DNA of 64,000 nt from Histoplasma ohiense (taxonomy: Eukaryota > Ascomycota > Eurotiomycetes > Onygenales > Ajellomycetaceae), in assembly GCA_017607445.1 (NCBI GenBank), contig JAEVHH010000002.1, positions 1,364,001 through 1,428,000 of the forward strand. The letters are read 5' to 3'. Of the stretch, positions 54,204 to 64,000 are shown in pieces; position 1 is the first letter of the stretch; each line of letters begins with the position of its first letter. A program made the translations under genes and the position numbers. The notes under the pieces were generated by a model. The model worked only from the letters and a program-made list of their open reading frames with translations, did no database searches and was not told the origin of the DNA.

Positions 54204-55912
54204 TTAGAATCCAGCACGTGCCTTGTATGCATGTCTGAACCAGGTGGTACCCTTCTTTTTGCTGCTGACCAAAGCTATCCACTCGTCACAGTTCCCACAG
54301 AGACCTTCCCAAATATTTGTATTTCCGTCTGTTCGCCTCATTTCTTTTGGGGTCGCAAACGCTTTGCCTGTTGGCGCACTGATTCCGTGCGAAAAACTTT
54401 TGTCATACCAAAAGGCAGAGTTCTTGAGAACAAGCCAACGACCGGGTTTGCAAATCCCACACCAACCCTCACGCTTATTCCCGTGCCCTCGAACCCACTT
54501 TGGTGTATATAAGTCGTTCTCGAATCGAAGCTCTTGTTCATGTGGGGTCATACTCGGATCACTTGGCATCATATCCTCCGGAGGTGGAAGTTCTCGTTCT
54601 TCCTTCAGCGGTCCTAGTAGGTCCGGTGGGCCAGGAAACTCGGAATAGTGGTCAAAGTAATGATGGTGAGACTCGGTATCACTCTGTAGGGTTCTGAACA
54701 GACCTTGAGATGCTAGTGGATCAGCATTTCTGAAACGGACGTTCGCTTCAAAATTCGAAGGTAGTAGAACGTTGTTATGTAGAAAGTGTACTGGGATTCT
54801 CCCTGCATGTTGTCGTGCGGAATTGGTCGAAGGAATACTGCGTTTTTGCCTCATTAAAGGAGATGGAAGACGAGATCTACTGGAATGAGTTTGTGTTAAG
54901 AATGGAGAGGCAGCACGATTAGGACGTGGTCCATAGGAGCCTGTTGACCACCGTTTACGGACGCCGTCAAAACTATGTGGAGATGCTTGAACGCTTGCAC
55001 GAGGGGATTGCGATGTTCCTGCCCGATTTCCTCCACGAACGGGGTCTGTCTGTGAATGTCTTGGGGATGGCACAGGGGAAAGCGGCGTAGAAGAGAGGTT
55101 GAATGAACTTCTGGGAGTGTAGTCAGAACTAGTAGCAGAGGCGAACGATGGGACTTCGGAAAACGCAGAAAGATCGACAAAGTCGAAAGATCCTGTGTTG
55201 CTTGACCGGGAGAAATACGAATCGGATAGAGGGCGAGTAACGATGTTTGTATCGAGTGTAAGTGACTGGTGATCTGGAAGCAGGTTAAACCTTCTACCAC
55301 TCCCGACCATGACCTTTTGGCCATGGGAAAGCTCGCTCGGGAACAAAACTAAATCGTGATCAAGCCCTGAAAAAGTAGACAGCCCCTCTACTAAATTCTG
55401 GTCATCGAAACCTGAATAAATGTTAGAAGTAAATAAGGAACCAAATGGCCAGGCCACACATACGATCGTCCACAGCGGTGATTTCCAAGAGCCCATTTGG
55501 CGTTCCAAACTCAGGGCCCATAAAGTAATGTGCTGGCATTTGGATCCCGTGTATGCTCCAAGCTGGTACTTTATCCGAATGGAGAGTGTAGGGCAGCGAA
55601 TAATAACTTTCATTTATCGACTTGGACGTAGCAGCCGTCGATGGATTGGGCTGGCTCTCTGTAGTCCAGGCCCTGAGCCCATATGGCTCTAGCGTGGTGC
55701 TTCCCCCATTTCTGGCTGCCATATTTCCGTCCTCTGATACTTTCCCAAAACCAAGATTGTTCATTTGCATGCCATTTCCCAGGGTTGATGGCAACATGTT
55801 TCTAATGAATGAAATTATCAGCATCACTGCCACATAAGGGAAAGATTCATTTTATGTCCAATTCAACATACCCTTGTCCGACCTGACCATAATCTATATC
55901 ATTGCGCGTCAT
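54204..55912 (-). CDS. Rua1-type regulator with C-terminal Cys/His domain
   Basis: Three exons, 55912-55872, 55801-55464 and 55411-54204, give 528 aa. Phases agree at both joins; exon 1 (41 nt) encodes MTRNDIDYGQVGQ plus two bases. The middle is Ser/Pro-rich and disordered, as in transcription regulators. The C-terminal 110 residues match the Rua1 C-terminal domain: YTPKWVRGHGNKREGWCGIC, then WLVLKNSAFWYDKSFSHGI, then IWEGLCGNCDEWIALVSSKK and TTWFRHAYK. Two CxxC pairs (CGIC, CGNC) and two His residues (FSHGI, RHAYK) form two zinc-binding C2H2-like units. Rua1 of Ustilago controls ustilagic acid synthesis genes; no target is known here. A start at an internal Met (about 55797) is possible if exon 1 is untranslated. 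The upstream region is unusually long. Confidence 0.83.
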
Positions 55913-58900
55913 ATTGATTGGTCTCTTTGGGTGGCCAACACAGCATGCGAGTCTTTGCGTTTTGAGAATCTCGTTAATTCCTATGGCCGATACTACACAA
56001 CACACTAGCTTCCAGTGCCCAAGGGAGGGGTAAAATCGGTTGGCCCTGCTAAAGATAGCCTGCTCAATCCTTTCGTGGGACCTGAAAGCAGAGCAGAAAA
56101 GACTATGCGGAAATCTCGAATTTAGATTCTCAATCAACTGAGTAAAGGAGTGTGGCTTCATGAATGAGCTCGTTCCGCAACGAATGTTCGAATTGTATTT
56201 AACCAAAAATCGTCTTTAGCCGTTACCAGCAACTTAAGACAAGGAGTGGAGTCCAGCACTGGGCAACAGCGGACAAAATAAATGTTCCCAAAGATTAAGG
56301 TTTGTAATCTTGAGATATAGCAAGAATCATGAATCAAAATAAGTGATCAAGAGAGCGACTAGAGTTCATACACGGTGGGAAACCAGAGGCAAGACTGGCA
56401 GGAAGGACAACGGAGCGAGAACAGAAATGCACAGGAGGGCCGGGCATCATAGAGTATATTGATCCCGGGACCGGTTGGTTCAAGACCATATTGTTCCCGC
56501 AGGAGGAATGGCCGGAAATGCACTTAAGAGCTAGCCGGCAAGACTCAAAACATCCTCTGTTACCCAATTTGCCCAGAGGTGGCCAGCGAACTCTCCCAAA
56601 GCAGGTTAGCATTGCGTTGGAGTGCCCATCTAACCAACAATCGAGGCTAGTATCTGCAAGAGCAGTAAGGGCCAGGGTATGAAGCCAAACCAGGGGGCTT
56701 AAGGGTTTGACGCCCGACTTTCATGAAGGTAAGTGTGTCTCATCATTTTCTGGAGAAACTGTAACATCTGCTCTCGAATGGCAAATTCAGAATGGGTATC
56801 AACTACATTGGTTAAGCGTACCAATGCTGTGTTGTAAAAATAGTGCATGCTCTTTTCACTTGCACTAGGGCTGCCGTGGGCATCAATCAGTGCAGTCTTG
56901 TGTGGAAGGATGAGGGTGGTTCAGTTTCTCGTAGGCGCCAGACAAAACTCCACGCCGTCAGGTCCAGGAGCACAATTGCTTCTGATAGGTGGGCCAAGTC
57001 TCGTCATGGAAGATGTTCTGCACTTTGTTATTTCTTGCTATGGGAAAGGAATTGCAATGCCCCTCTTCGTAGAAAGAGGGAAGTGTTGCCTAGCAGTACG
57101 TCGTCAACGATGCCCTGTTGTTAGCAGTGGAAACTGGCGGAGACGGTGATGAGACTCGGGGCGATGCTGAGTTAGACCTGATGTGGGATGGTTGTTTCAT
57201 GTGACAAGGGGCTCAAACATCCATGGACCCGGACTTCTTCAGGATACGGCATCGCGAACAGGTCTATCAGCGCCAACGTTGCTGGGACCCACCAGGGAAT
57301 TCCAGGCTCTATCTTGGGACTAGAGTCTTGACAGTATCAAAATAGGAAATCCTTCTTCCTCAAGTCTTTTGAATATTTCCGAAATCTGGTTGTTTCTGGC
57401 CTTCCCCTGAATTGCTTCCTGTAACGCGTCTCAAATAGGTCAGGTATATAGATCTTTAAAAGCCCATGGACTTATCCATCCTCACGCCAGTAGATTTTAA
57501 TTTCCCTTTGAAAGGACCTTGACTCAGTCTTATGGTTTCATTCACATGCCGCATTGCACAGATGATAGTATTTTCTCCCGCGGCTAATTCTAACGCGCGC
57601 TAAACTCGCCTAATAAACACATATCAGCCTCTATCTACTGCGTAATTCACCGTGAAAACGATTGGATAATCCATACAACGAAATATCAATCTAAAAATAA
57701 GAAGGTCTTTGGGGAATTTCTAATTTTCTGTATACCATTCAACTAAGCATCTCTTAGGTCTTCATTTCAAGGGCAGTCCAAGATGCTGTTTAATAAACCC
57801 AGCGCTAAAAATTGGTATCTTGCGGCAGATATAAACCGCCAAAATAAATTCGCTGCCTGGCTCATATGGATGTTCCTGTGATGTTTCATTTTTCTTCTTC
57901 GCTCAGAAGTAACTCATATTCAAATTTGCAGGCAGTACAAACACGGGAAGTTTACCATCTCAACTCATATTTTGCAGAAAAACGAGAGAGGGCTGGCCAC
58001 TAATATCCGATGAGGAGAATATAAACTTGCAACCAGTGCCACAGGGATTCCGGGGCTTCGGACCTCTCCAAGGCAGTACTAGTAAAGTTTCGGTGTTCTC
58101 GATTTGAAACTGTCTTGCAGCTGTTCATGCCGCAGAAATCCTCTAGTCATTTTTTACACCGGAAATTCTATTCTAGATTTTCTGTAGATTGAGTTGCGAC
58201 AAATTTACGTCTGCGGTTTGAAGCTCTCCTGACTGTCAAAATCGCATATTATTCTTGTCACAGCTCATTGAAACAAAGACGAGGTCTCGAATGCACAACA
58301 TGGTCCATAGCGCATCGAGCTAATCCATGAAAAACTGATGTTTTGGCCATGCAAACAAACCAAGCCAACCAATTTCAGAATATGCACACTCCCCCTTGTG
58401 CGGTGTCTAATCAACCTCGTCCAGTATTTACAGGGAATCATTGGCGCCCACAGGGATAACTAGTTCCACCAACCACAGTACAATGCACATCCAATTCATA
58501 CATTGTCTTGAATTAGAAAAGAAGAATAGGTTTTCCAAAGGTGCCGTAGAAGTCACCCACCCCCCCCCCCCCACCCAAGAGATTCTAAAAATAACCCTCC
58601 GAGCCTGAAGAAATTTAAGCGCCTGGGAAAAAATAACTATTGTCGCCTCTGGGTATGTGGGTCAGCTTGGGCGCTTATGTATGACGCTAGATGGTGTTGG
58701 ATGAAGGACAAACAGCAATACATTGGGTTAACATCCATGTTATGAGGTAGATGAGCAACCATCAGCAAGTCTGGAAGATAATTAGCTCAAGATTTCCCAC
58801 GGGAAGTTATGTTAGTTCCATGACCCAACAAGGAGTTGTTGCTTGCTTCACTTGAATAGATGTCATCAACCATCAGGGTGTGCACCGCCTACACCCAGAC

Positions 58901-60147
58901 GAAGGAAAGAAGCATACTAAATGAATTTGCAGATCAACACTAGCATGGGATATTTGACGAAATTTAAATGAAAGAGAATTGTGATCCGTTAGCCACACAG
59001 AAACTTACTATTGAGTGGGTATACCCTCCAACATAGCAAAAGGCTAGACAGTAAGCATCTTTCAACTGACGAAATTCTTTGGCGATTCTCGAGATGGAGG
59101 GCTTCCAACTAGTTCAATCTGGCGGTGTAGATTTGACAGGGTCTGTATAAAACAGTTACCCCCTGCCAAAGTCACTATTTGTGATATAATGCAATCTCTC
59201 AATTATAGGTGACTACCCTGGTAAGTGAGCAGGTTGGGGGTTTGGCTCTGTGTTCCCCGTCCGATTTCAGTTAGAATTCCTTTCATATCGTTACGGGTTT
59301 TTTTGTGCTTTCTCTTACCAGGCAGGATAAAGGCAACATGACTTACTGTATAAACATGTTCATTTGACTGGAGTGGTTGCATCGCCCTCCGTCAATGCTT
59401 GTTGAGCTGATTGTGCGATAACAAATGAAAGCCCTTAGAACCCTTTCAACCACAGATTAAAGAGGATGAAATTGCTTAATAAATAATCCTAAGATTGTCA
59501 AAGAACGTGGAAATACCGACCCATAGAGTCAAGGTTTAATGGCCGAAGAAGAAAAGATGGAAGGAAAGAAAAGAGGTAACCCTGCAAAAATTGTGTCAAG
59601 CACAATGGGGTATTCAATTCTTAAATTTTAGAATCATAAAACAGATTCACTAAGATAGTATTTTCTCAAATGGTAAGGGAAAGTCAAACTAGAATAGCGA
59701 GCTATTCCACGAACAATATATCCAACTAGGAAAAGTTGCACACCCAGAAAAAAAGAATTGGCATAGTGTACTGCACAGTCAAGTATGACGGTTGTGGGGA
59801 CTAAAATCAAGGGCCTAATATGAAAATTCTCGTGAAATCGTCCTCGTAGTGCATGGTGACTTCCAGCCTGCTCGAAGGCCGGATCTAAAATGCCCTGTAT
59901 GGCAAAAGCCGAAAAGAGGCTGTATGAAGGCAACGCATTTAGCAGGATACAGAGACGCATTATGGCACGAACTTGGACGATTGGTAATAGTCGTCATGCG
60001 TCCCACGAGTTGAGTGACAAAATAATAATACTGATTTTCTCTGCTGCAAAAACGTGAAGTGACAATCCTGGTTGGAGTTAAAGGATGATATTAACTAAAG
60101 AGAAAAGGAAAAAACCGCCAGGCCTATGTATTTAAGAAATTATATGT
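55913..60147. other. 4.2 kb gene-poor stretch
   Basis: Upstream of the Rua1-type gene and downstream of the large GTPase, both on minus. Codon-like open frames are almost absent between 57.2 and 59.6 kb, which fits long regulatory DNA or a decayed element. It contains a C14 run near 58559-58572. I found no terminal repeats, reverse-transcriptase or transposase frames. A 108-codon ATG frame lies at 59634-59960. Confidence 0.5.
59634..59960 (-). CDS. Possible small membrane protein (doubtful)
   Basis: 108 aa from an ATG, with two or three hydrophobic segments (ILLNALPSYSLFSAFAIQGI, FLVGYIVRGIA). It lies about 190 bp downstream of the large GTPase on the same strand and could also be 3' UTR sequence. 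No family recognised and no splice context. It is listed only because it is the longest ATG frame in an otherwise empty 4 kb. Confidence 0.2.
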   Translation of the reverse strand: MRLCILLNALPSYSLFSAFAIQGILDPAFEQAGSHHALRGRFHENFHIRPLILVPTTVILDCAVHYANSFFLGVQLFLVGYIVRGIARYSSLTFPYHLRKYYLSESVL

Positions 60148-63100
60148 TCATGCGAAATCCGCATTCACTTCATTCTTGATCCAATTAAATGGTTGGCACT
60201 GTACATCGCCGGATGTTGAATTGGATGCTGCTGTGCCGTTAAACATCGTATTACTTTGGAGAAGCTTTTTGAGTTCTTTGTTCAGCGCCTTCTCCTCAGA
60301 AGTCTGCGACTTCTCAAATGCATTTTCGTAATCCAGACGAATCGTCTGGAAGAGCATTTCGATCTTCAGGGCGAGGAAGTTTCTAATGGATTGGAGAGTA
60401 CCTTCCAGCTCGGACTGGACGTGTTCTGTGCTTTTGCGGAACATTTCGTGGCGACCCTTTTGCACATGCTCAGTCATGATGTTTTTCATGCGTATGTAAA
60501 CTCCCTGTCCTACAGATTCTGTTGGCATTAGAAACGATTACAAGCTGGCTGATTGCTTACCACTTGCAGACCCACAGTCCTCATAGGCTTCCTTCAACTC
60601 GGCTGCAATTATCGGAACGAATGCACGATTTGCTGCCTTATGGCTTTGATTCAACATTGCATCACTCGCGCAGGATATCTCCTTGAAGGAAGCCTGGTAG
60701 GTTGTAAGCTGAGACTTCAGCTTCAGTGTTATGTTAGGATTAGCTGTCCTAGCAGAGAGACGAGGCGCAAGACTCTCATTCAATGCTTTTACATAGCCGT
60801 ACGAGGCTTCAGCAAATCGGGATAGCATTTTCGGGATTAGACGCGAGAAGGAACTACACGATATTTAGCATGTCTTACAAAAACAACGGAGATGTTTCTT
60901 ACCGTTCCCAACTAGCCGCAAGAATTGGCATCATAGGTTGGATCCTAAAAGTTGTCAGACATCACAGATTTCTCCTATAGGAGCCATCAAACCTTACAGC
61001 TTACTATTCCAGTCCTATTACAATATTAGGAATGCCCTATCCAAAACAGAAAAAGAAAAGAAAGGGAAGGAACAACGTTAATTGATCGAAACTCACATGA
61101 TGTTTGTAGACCCCTTGGCGTCTGCAAATCGCTTTGTAAGTGTTCCAGGCGAGACCTTCTGGAGAGATTTTGCGTGAACGGTGCCATTCCTCAAGAGTGT
61201 TTCCAACCTCATTGCAAGCCTGTGATGAAGCGAAACCTGCGAAATATCAGCACAACTTTCTTGTAATAACTTCTCTAGAAGGCAGGGGGATAGGACGACA
61301 CACCAAATTTATCGAAAATGTTACGCTTGATGGCGCTGGTTATTTCAGCCAAAAGTTCTCCAGTTAGATTCTCCAGGTCCTGGATACGATGGATACGAGT
61401 GAGCAGATAGAGGCGACGAAACATAAACATCAATTGATCTTGATTTAGAGCATACCAGTTGCAGAGCATCCAATCTACTTTGCAGGAAAACACGGTTATT
61501 TTCTTTGCGCTCCTCGCATAGGGACTCTGAAGAACCACTGATGGAACATAACAGATCCAAAGAGTTCACGAGCTGTTGTAGCCCATTTAGGAACGATTGG
61601 CAGCCATATTTGCGTTGAGCGACGGTCAAACTCAGACAATGAGCTTGGAGAGCTGGTATCTCAGTTTCATCGGTATTACAGAATGCTTTGACGGCATGGT
61701 CGCGACGGAGTCTCCCTTTCAATTTTTGATATGCTTTGGAGGATACACAAAAGACTGGAAGTGCGCTGGCAACCTGATCGTAATCCCTGAGGTCAACACT
61801 CGGGTCAAAACTCTCCTCCTCCGCATTTGCTTCGTCCAATTGCCGAACCCCATCAGTAAAGTCCTGCCGAATTTGGGCCTTCACGGTTTGGTTTCTCTCT
61901 ATAATACACCTTAGACCTAGTTTATTTTGTTTTCTTTGCTCGTTTTCCCGAGCATTATTCAATAGCTCGATCATCTGTTTTATCTCCGAGTCAATCTGTT
62001 TTTTTCGATGGGACAGGCGTTTTCGTTTATTTGAAGCATCACACCATCTCTTTTCTACAGAATCTGCTGGCTGGTCGTCATTTACTTCCATGCTGTTGTC
62101 GTTTGGGCCACATTCGTTGGTGGCATTTTCCCCATGATGTATGAAGTCCGGGTAATAGTCGGTTGGTCTATTTCTTTTTGGAGAGCCATCATTGCCTTTC
62201 AACGGACTGTAACTGCATCCCATAGCAGCCATTTCTTCACAAATATCATCGATTGACATAACAATTTCGTTGCGCTCATCTTTCAAGGCTTCGAGGTTCT
62301 CCTGAAGGAGTGTAGTGGAAATTTCTGGAGTCTCCTGAGTCGAAAGTGGCTCATCGACTATATCCTCAAAATCAAGAACCATTTCTGATAAATTAATATC
62401 ATCAGTTTTGGAACATATGAATGTCACTGCACTGAGGGTGCCGTCCATTTGGATTTGTCTTTGGAAATTATTTGAGAGAAGGGTCTTCGCTGTTTTATCA
62501 TCCACTGCTCGCGTTATGGGAGCCACTATCCAAAGAGAGGAGCATTGTTCAATGTATCGAGACGCAACTGCAGCTCTCGCAGCATTGGCATCCTGCATGC
62601 CAGGCAAGTCGACAATGGCAGCTCCAGTAGCAAGAACAGGCGCCTTGACGTACAAGCGAACGATGCGTATCAAAGGCCAAAATTCCATGCTTGTTCCCAC
62701 GCTTTCCTTCGCGTTCCGCAAACCTCCATTACAACCTTTTTGACCACCAGTTTTGCTCTTTCCCTTCATGCCTTTGCCTCGGGTCTTGGTTTTGCTGTCA
62801 ACGTATTTCTGAAGTTGGGTGTAGAAAGCAATCGGATCATCTTCGGCAAATTCAATCGTTTTCCCTAGAACATTTGACACATTTTCATGTACTGAAAGCT
62901 CTTTAATCGACGATTTTAGAATGTCTGGGGTGTCCGGGTATACCGCAGTCGTTTTTGCTCGAGCAATCGCAGAGTCGGAATTATCTCCCTTCTGTTGATT
63001 TCCAAGTTCGATATCACCAAAAATTAATTTTAATTCCTCCTCCCACTCTGCCAAAGAAATAAATTCAATCTCTGCTCTGTAACGGTTTGGTGCATGGTTG

Positions 63101-63714
63101 AAAGATATCTCAGTCACCACGGCGGTACATGCACGCATACTGTTTGTCGGGACCAAACGCTCCTCGTCTAAAAGAGCGTTAATTAGAGAAGATTTACCTG
63201 CCCCTGTGGTTCCGACAACACCGATAATGACCCGAGGTGGCACGGCTTTCTTGCAAAGTTCTTCGGTCTGTTTGAGCCATCTATTCTCCGATGGTTGGTG
63301 AGAGTATTTCTGAAATAGAGATCTCAACCGATCCAGAAAGTGAAGTCCTTCTTTCCTTCCATTCTCAAGGATTTCAATACTGCAATCTCGATTGACGTAG
63401 CATGTGGTGGATGGGGCTGAGACATGTTCTTTCGGCTTAATTTCCACTCGTCTTATTAGCCCATTGGTGGGGTTATCCGCTGGAGCGTTTGCTTGGAGTT
63501 GTGGGGTTAAATTGAGCGGCAAATTAACATTTGCCGGAGCTGTTTGATCGGTTGGGCTAACTACCAGAGGTGCCTCACCAAGCAAAACGTCTGCCACCTG
63601 AAATGGATTATCGTAGTTAACCTCAGTGTCCTCCTCTAGTTTAACATCGTCGAGAAGTTCGGGGTAAGCAGAGCAGTTGGCATGAGGCCATGGAGACCCT
63701 GGAGGATCTGCCAT
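60148..63714 (-). CDS. SLIP-GC-like dynamin-superfamily large GTPase
   Basis: Seven exons: 63714-61456, 61379-61304, 61236-61097, 61014-60998 (17 nt), 60944-60903, 60853-60561 and 60509-60148. All phases agree and give 1062 aa. G1 is GTTGAGKSS at 168-176, G2 a Thr in ACTAVVTE (about 197), G3 DLPGMQD at 370-376 and G4 CSKTDD at about 435-440. The G domain has a large insert with a basic stretch at about 308-330 (KTKTRGKGMKGKSKTGGQ). A charged coiled-coil follows (about 565-605), and the helical C-terminal part includes RRQGVYKHH, DWNSKLIQPMMPILAASWER and FSRLIPKMLSRFAEASYGYV. The motif set and order match fungal proteins annotated as nuclear GTPase SLIP-GC. In mammals that protein is a nuclear GTPase of germinal-centre B cells. 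Fungal copies have no known role. Nuclear location is not demonstrated. Confidence 0.88.
60998..61014 (-). other. 17-nt microexon of the large GTPase gene
   Basis: The exon GACTGGAATAGTAAGCT sits between acceptor TAATAG and donor GTAAGG. It encodes DWNSKL with the first base of the next exon. Leaving it out breaks the frame, and using the alternative donor two codons earlier (GTAAGC) gives a stop. With it the protein reads HHDWNSKLIQPMMPILAASW. Confidence 0.75.
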
Positions 63715-64000
63715 TTTCGAGGTTGGACACCCAACCTAGGCGAGGAGAATGAAAGAGAAATCGGTTAGCAATATGTTGCGCCTCTGTTTGACTTGTAGTT
63801 GGGGGTTGAAAGACTGCGCTGTAAGCAGCTGGGTTCTAATGAGAAACTTAGACCTCCCGTGGTAAAAAGGGAATGGGGTATGAAAGAAATATAGAAAGAA
63901 GTTTCGCAAGCCAAGGGCGTATCTTCACCTACAACACAACCGTCAACACATGCAACTCTGCCATCGCCACTCATACGCTGTGTTATTGCACACCCTCCCG
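63715..64000. other. Upstream region of the large GTPase
   Basis: 286 bp to the window end, presumably promoter or 5' leader of the minus-strand GTPase gene. A 69-codon frame has no recognisable feature. Confidence 0.4.

Noticed and set aside
56847..57149. 100-codon + frame upstream of the Rua1-type gene
   Set aside because: No recognisable motif, and a second frame of similar size overlaps it.

Overview
This window is nuclear chromosomal DNA from a filamentous ascomycete. The gene set fits Eurotiomycetes and probably Onygenales: a grrA-type F-box/LRR protein, a Pff1-type vacuolar M28 protease, Med10, an Ark1/Prk1-type kinase, a Rua1-type C-terminal domain and a family 61 glycosyltransferase. 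Introns are short (about 50-160 nt), with GTATGT/GTAAGT-like donors and CTAA(T/C) branch-like sequences. Intergenic DNA is long and rich in A/T tracts and microsatellites. Order and species are inference; no search was possible. I see no bacterial operon, CRISPR array, phage or intact transposon.

Layout, left to right. 0-6 kb: a GT61 glycosyltransferase (-), a serine/threonine-rich single-pass membrane protein (+), then about 2.2 kb of homopolymers and microsatellites. 6-16 kb: a J-domain protein with a long basic/serine-rich tail (-), a 4.9 kb gene-poor stretch, an F-box protein (+), an intron-containing tRNA-Ser(GCU) (-), and a metallophosphoesterase (-). 16.7-23.7 kb: ribosomal protein uL13 (+, five exons), a fatty-acyl-CoA-ligase-like AMP-binding enzyme (+, five exons), and grrA (+, three exons). 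25-33 kb: a TPR protein resembling the p67phox/NoxR N-terminus (-), the Pff1 protease (-), and Mediator subunit 10 (-). 33.8-40 kb: an Ark1/Prk1-family kinase (-) and an MFS permease (-). 42.5-48 kb: a proline-rich membrane/coiled-coil protein (+) and a type II membrane protein with Gly-Ser-Ile repeats (+). 49.5-56 kb: a TPR+J-domain co-chaperone (-) and a Rua1-type regulator (-). 56-64 kb: a gene-poor stretch, then a seven-exon SLIP-GC-like large GTPase (-) that includes a 17-nt microexon.

The genes are mostly unrelated housekeeping and regulatory functions. Two loose themes recur: protein quality control and turnover (two J-domain proteins, two F-box proteins, one vacuolar protease) and signalling or membrane traffic (kinase, large GTPase, NoxR-like TPR protein). 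Exon joins were built by hand from reading frame, splice consensus and family conservation, and each keeps phase. Several long frames begin at non-ATG codons, so I chose the first sensible ATG and say so in each entry.
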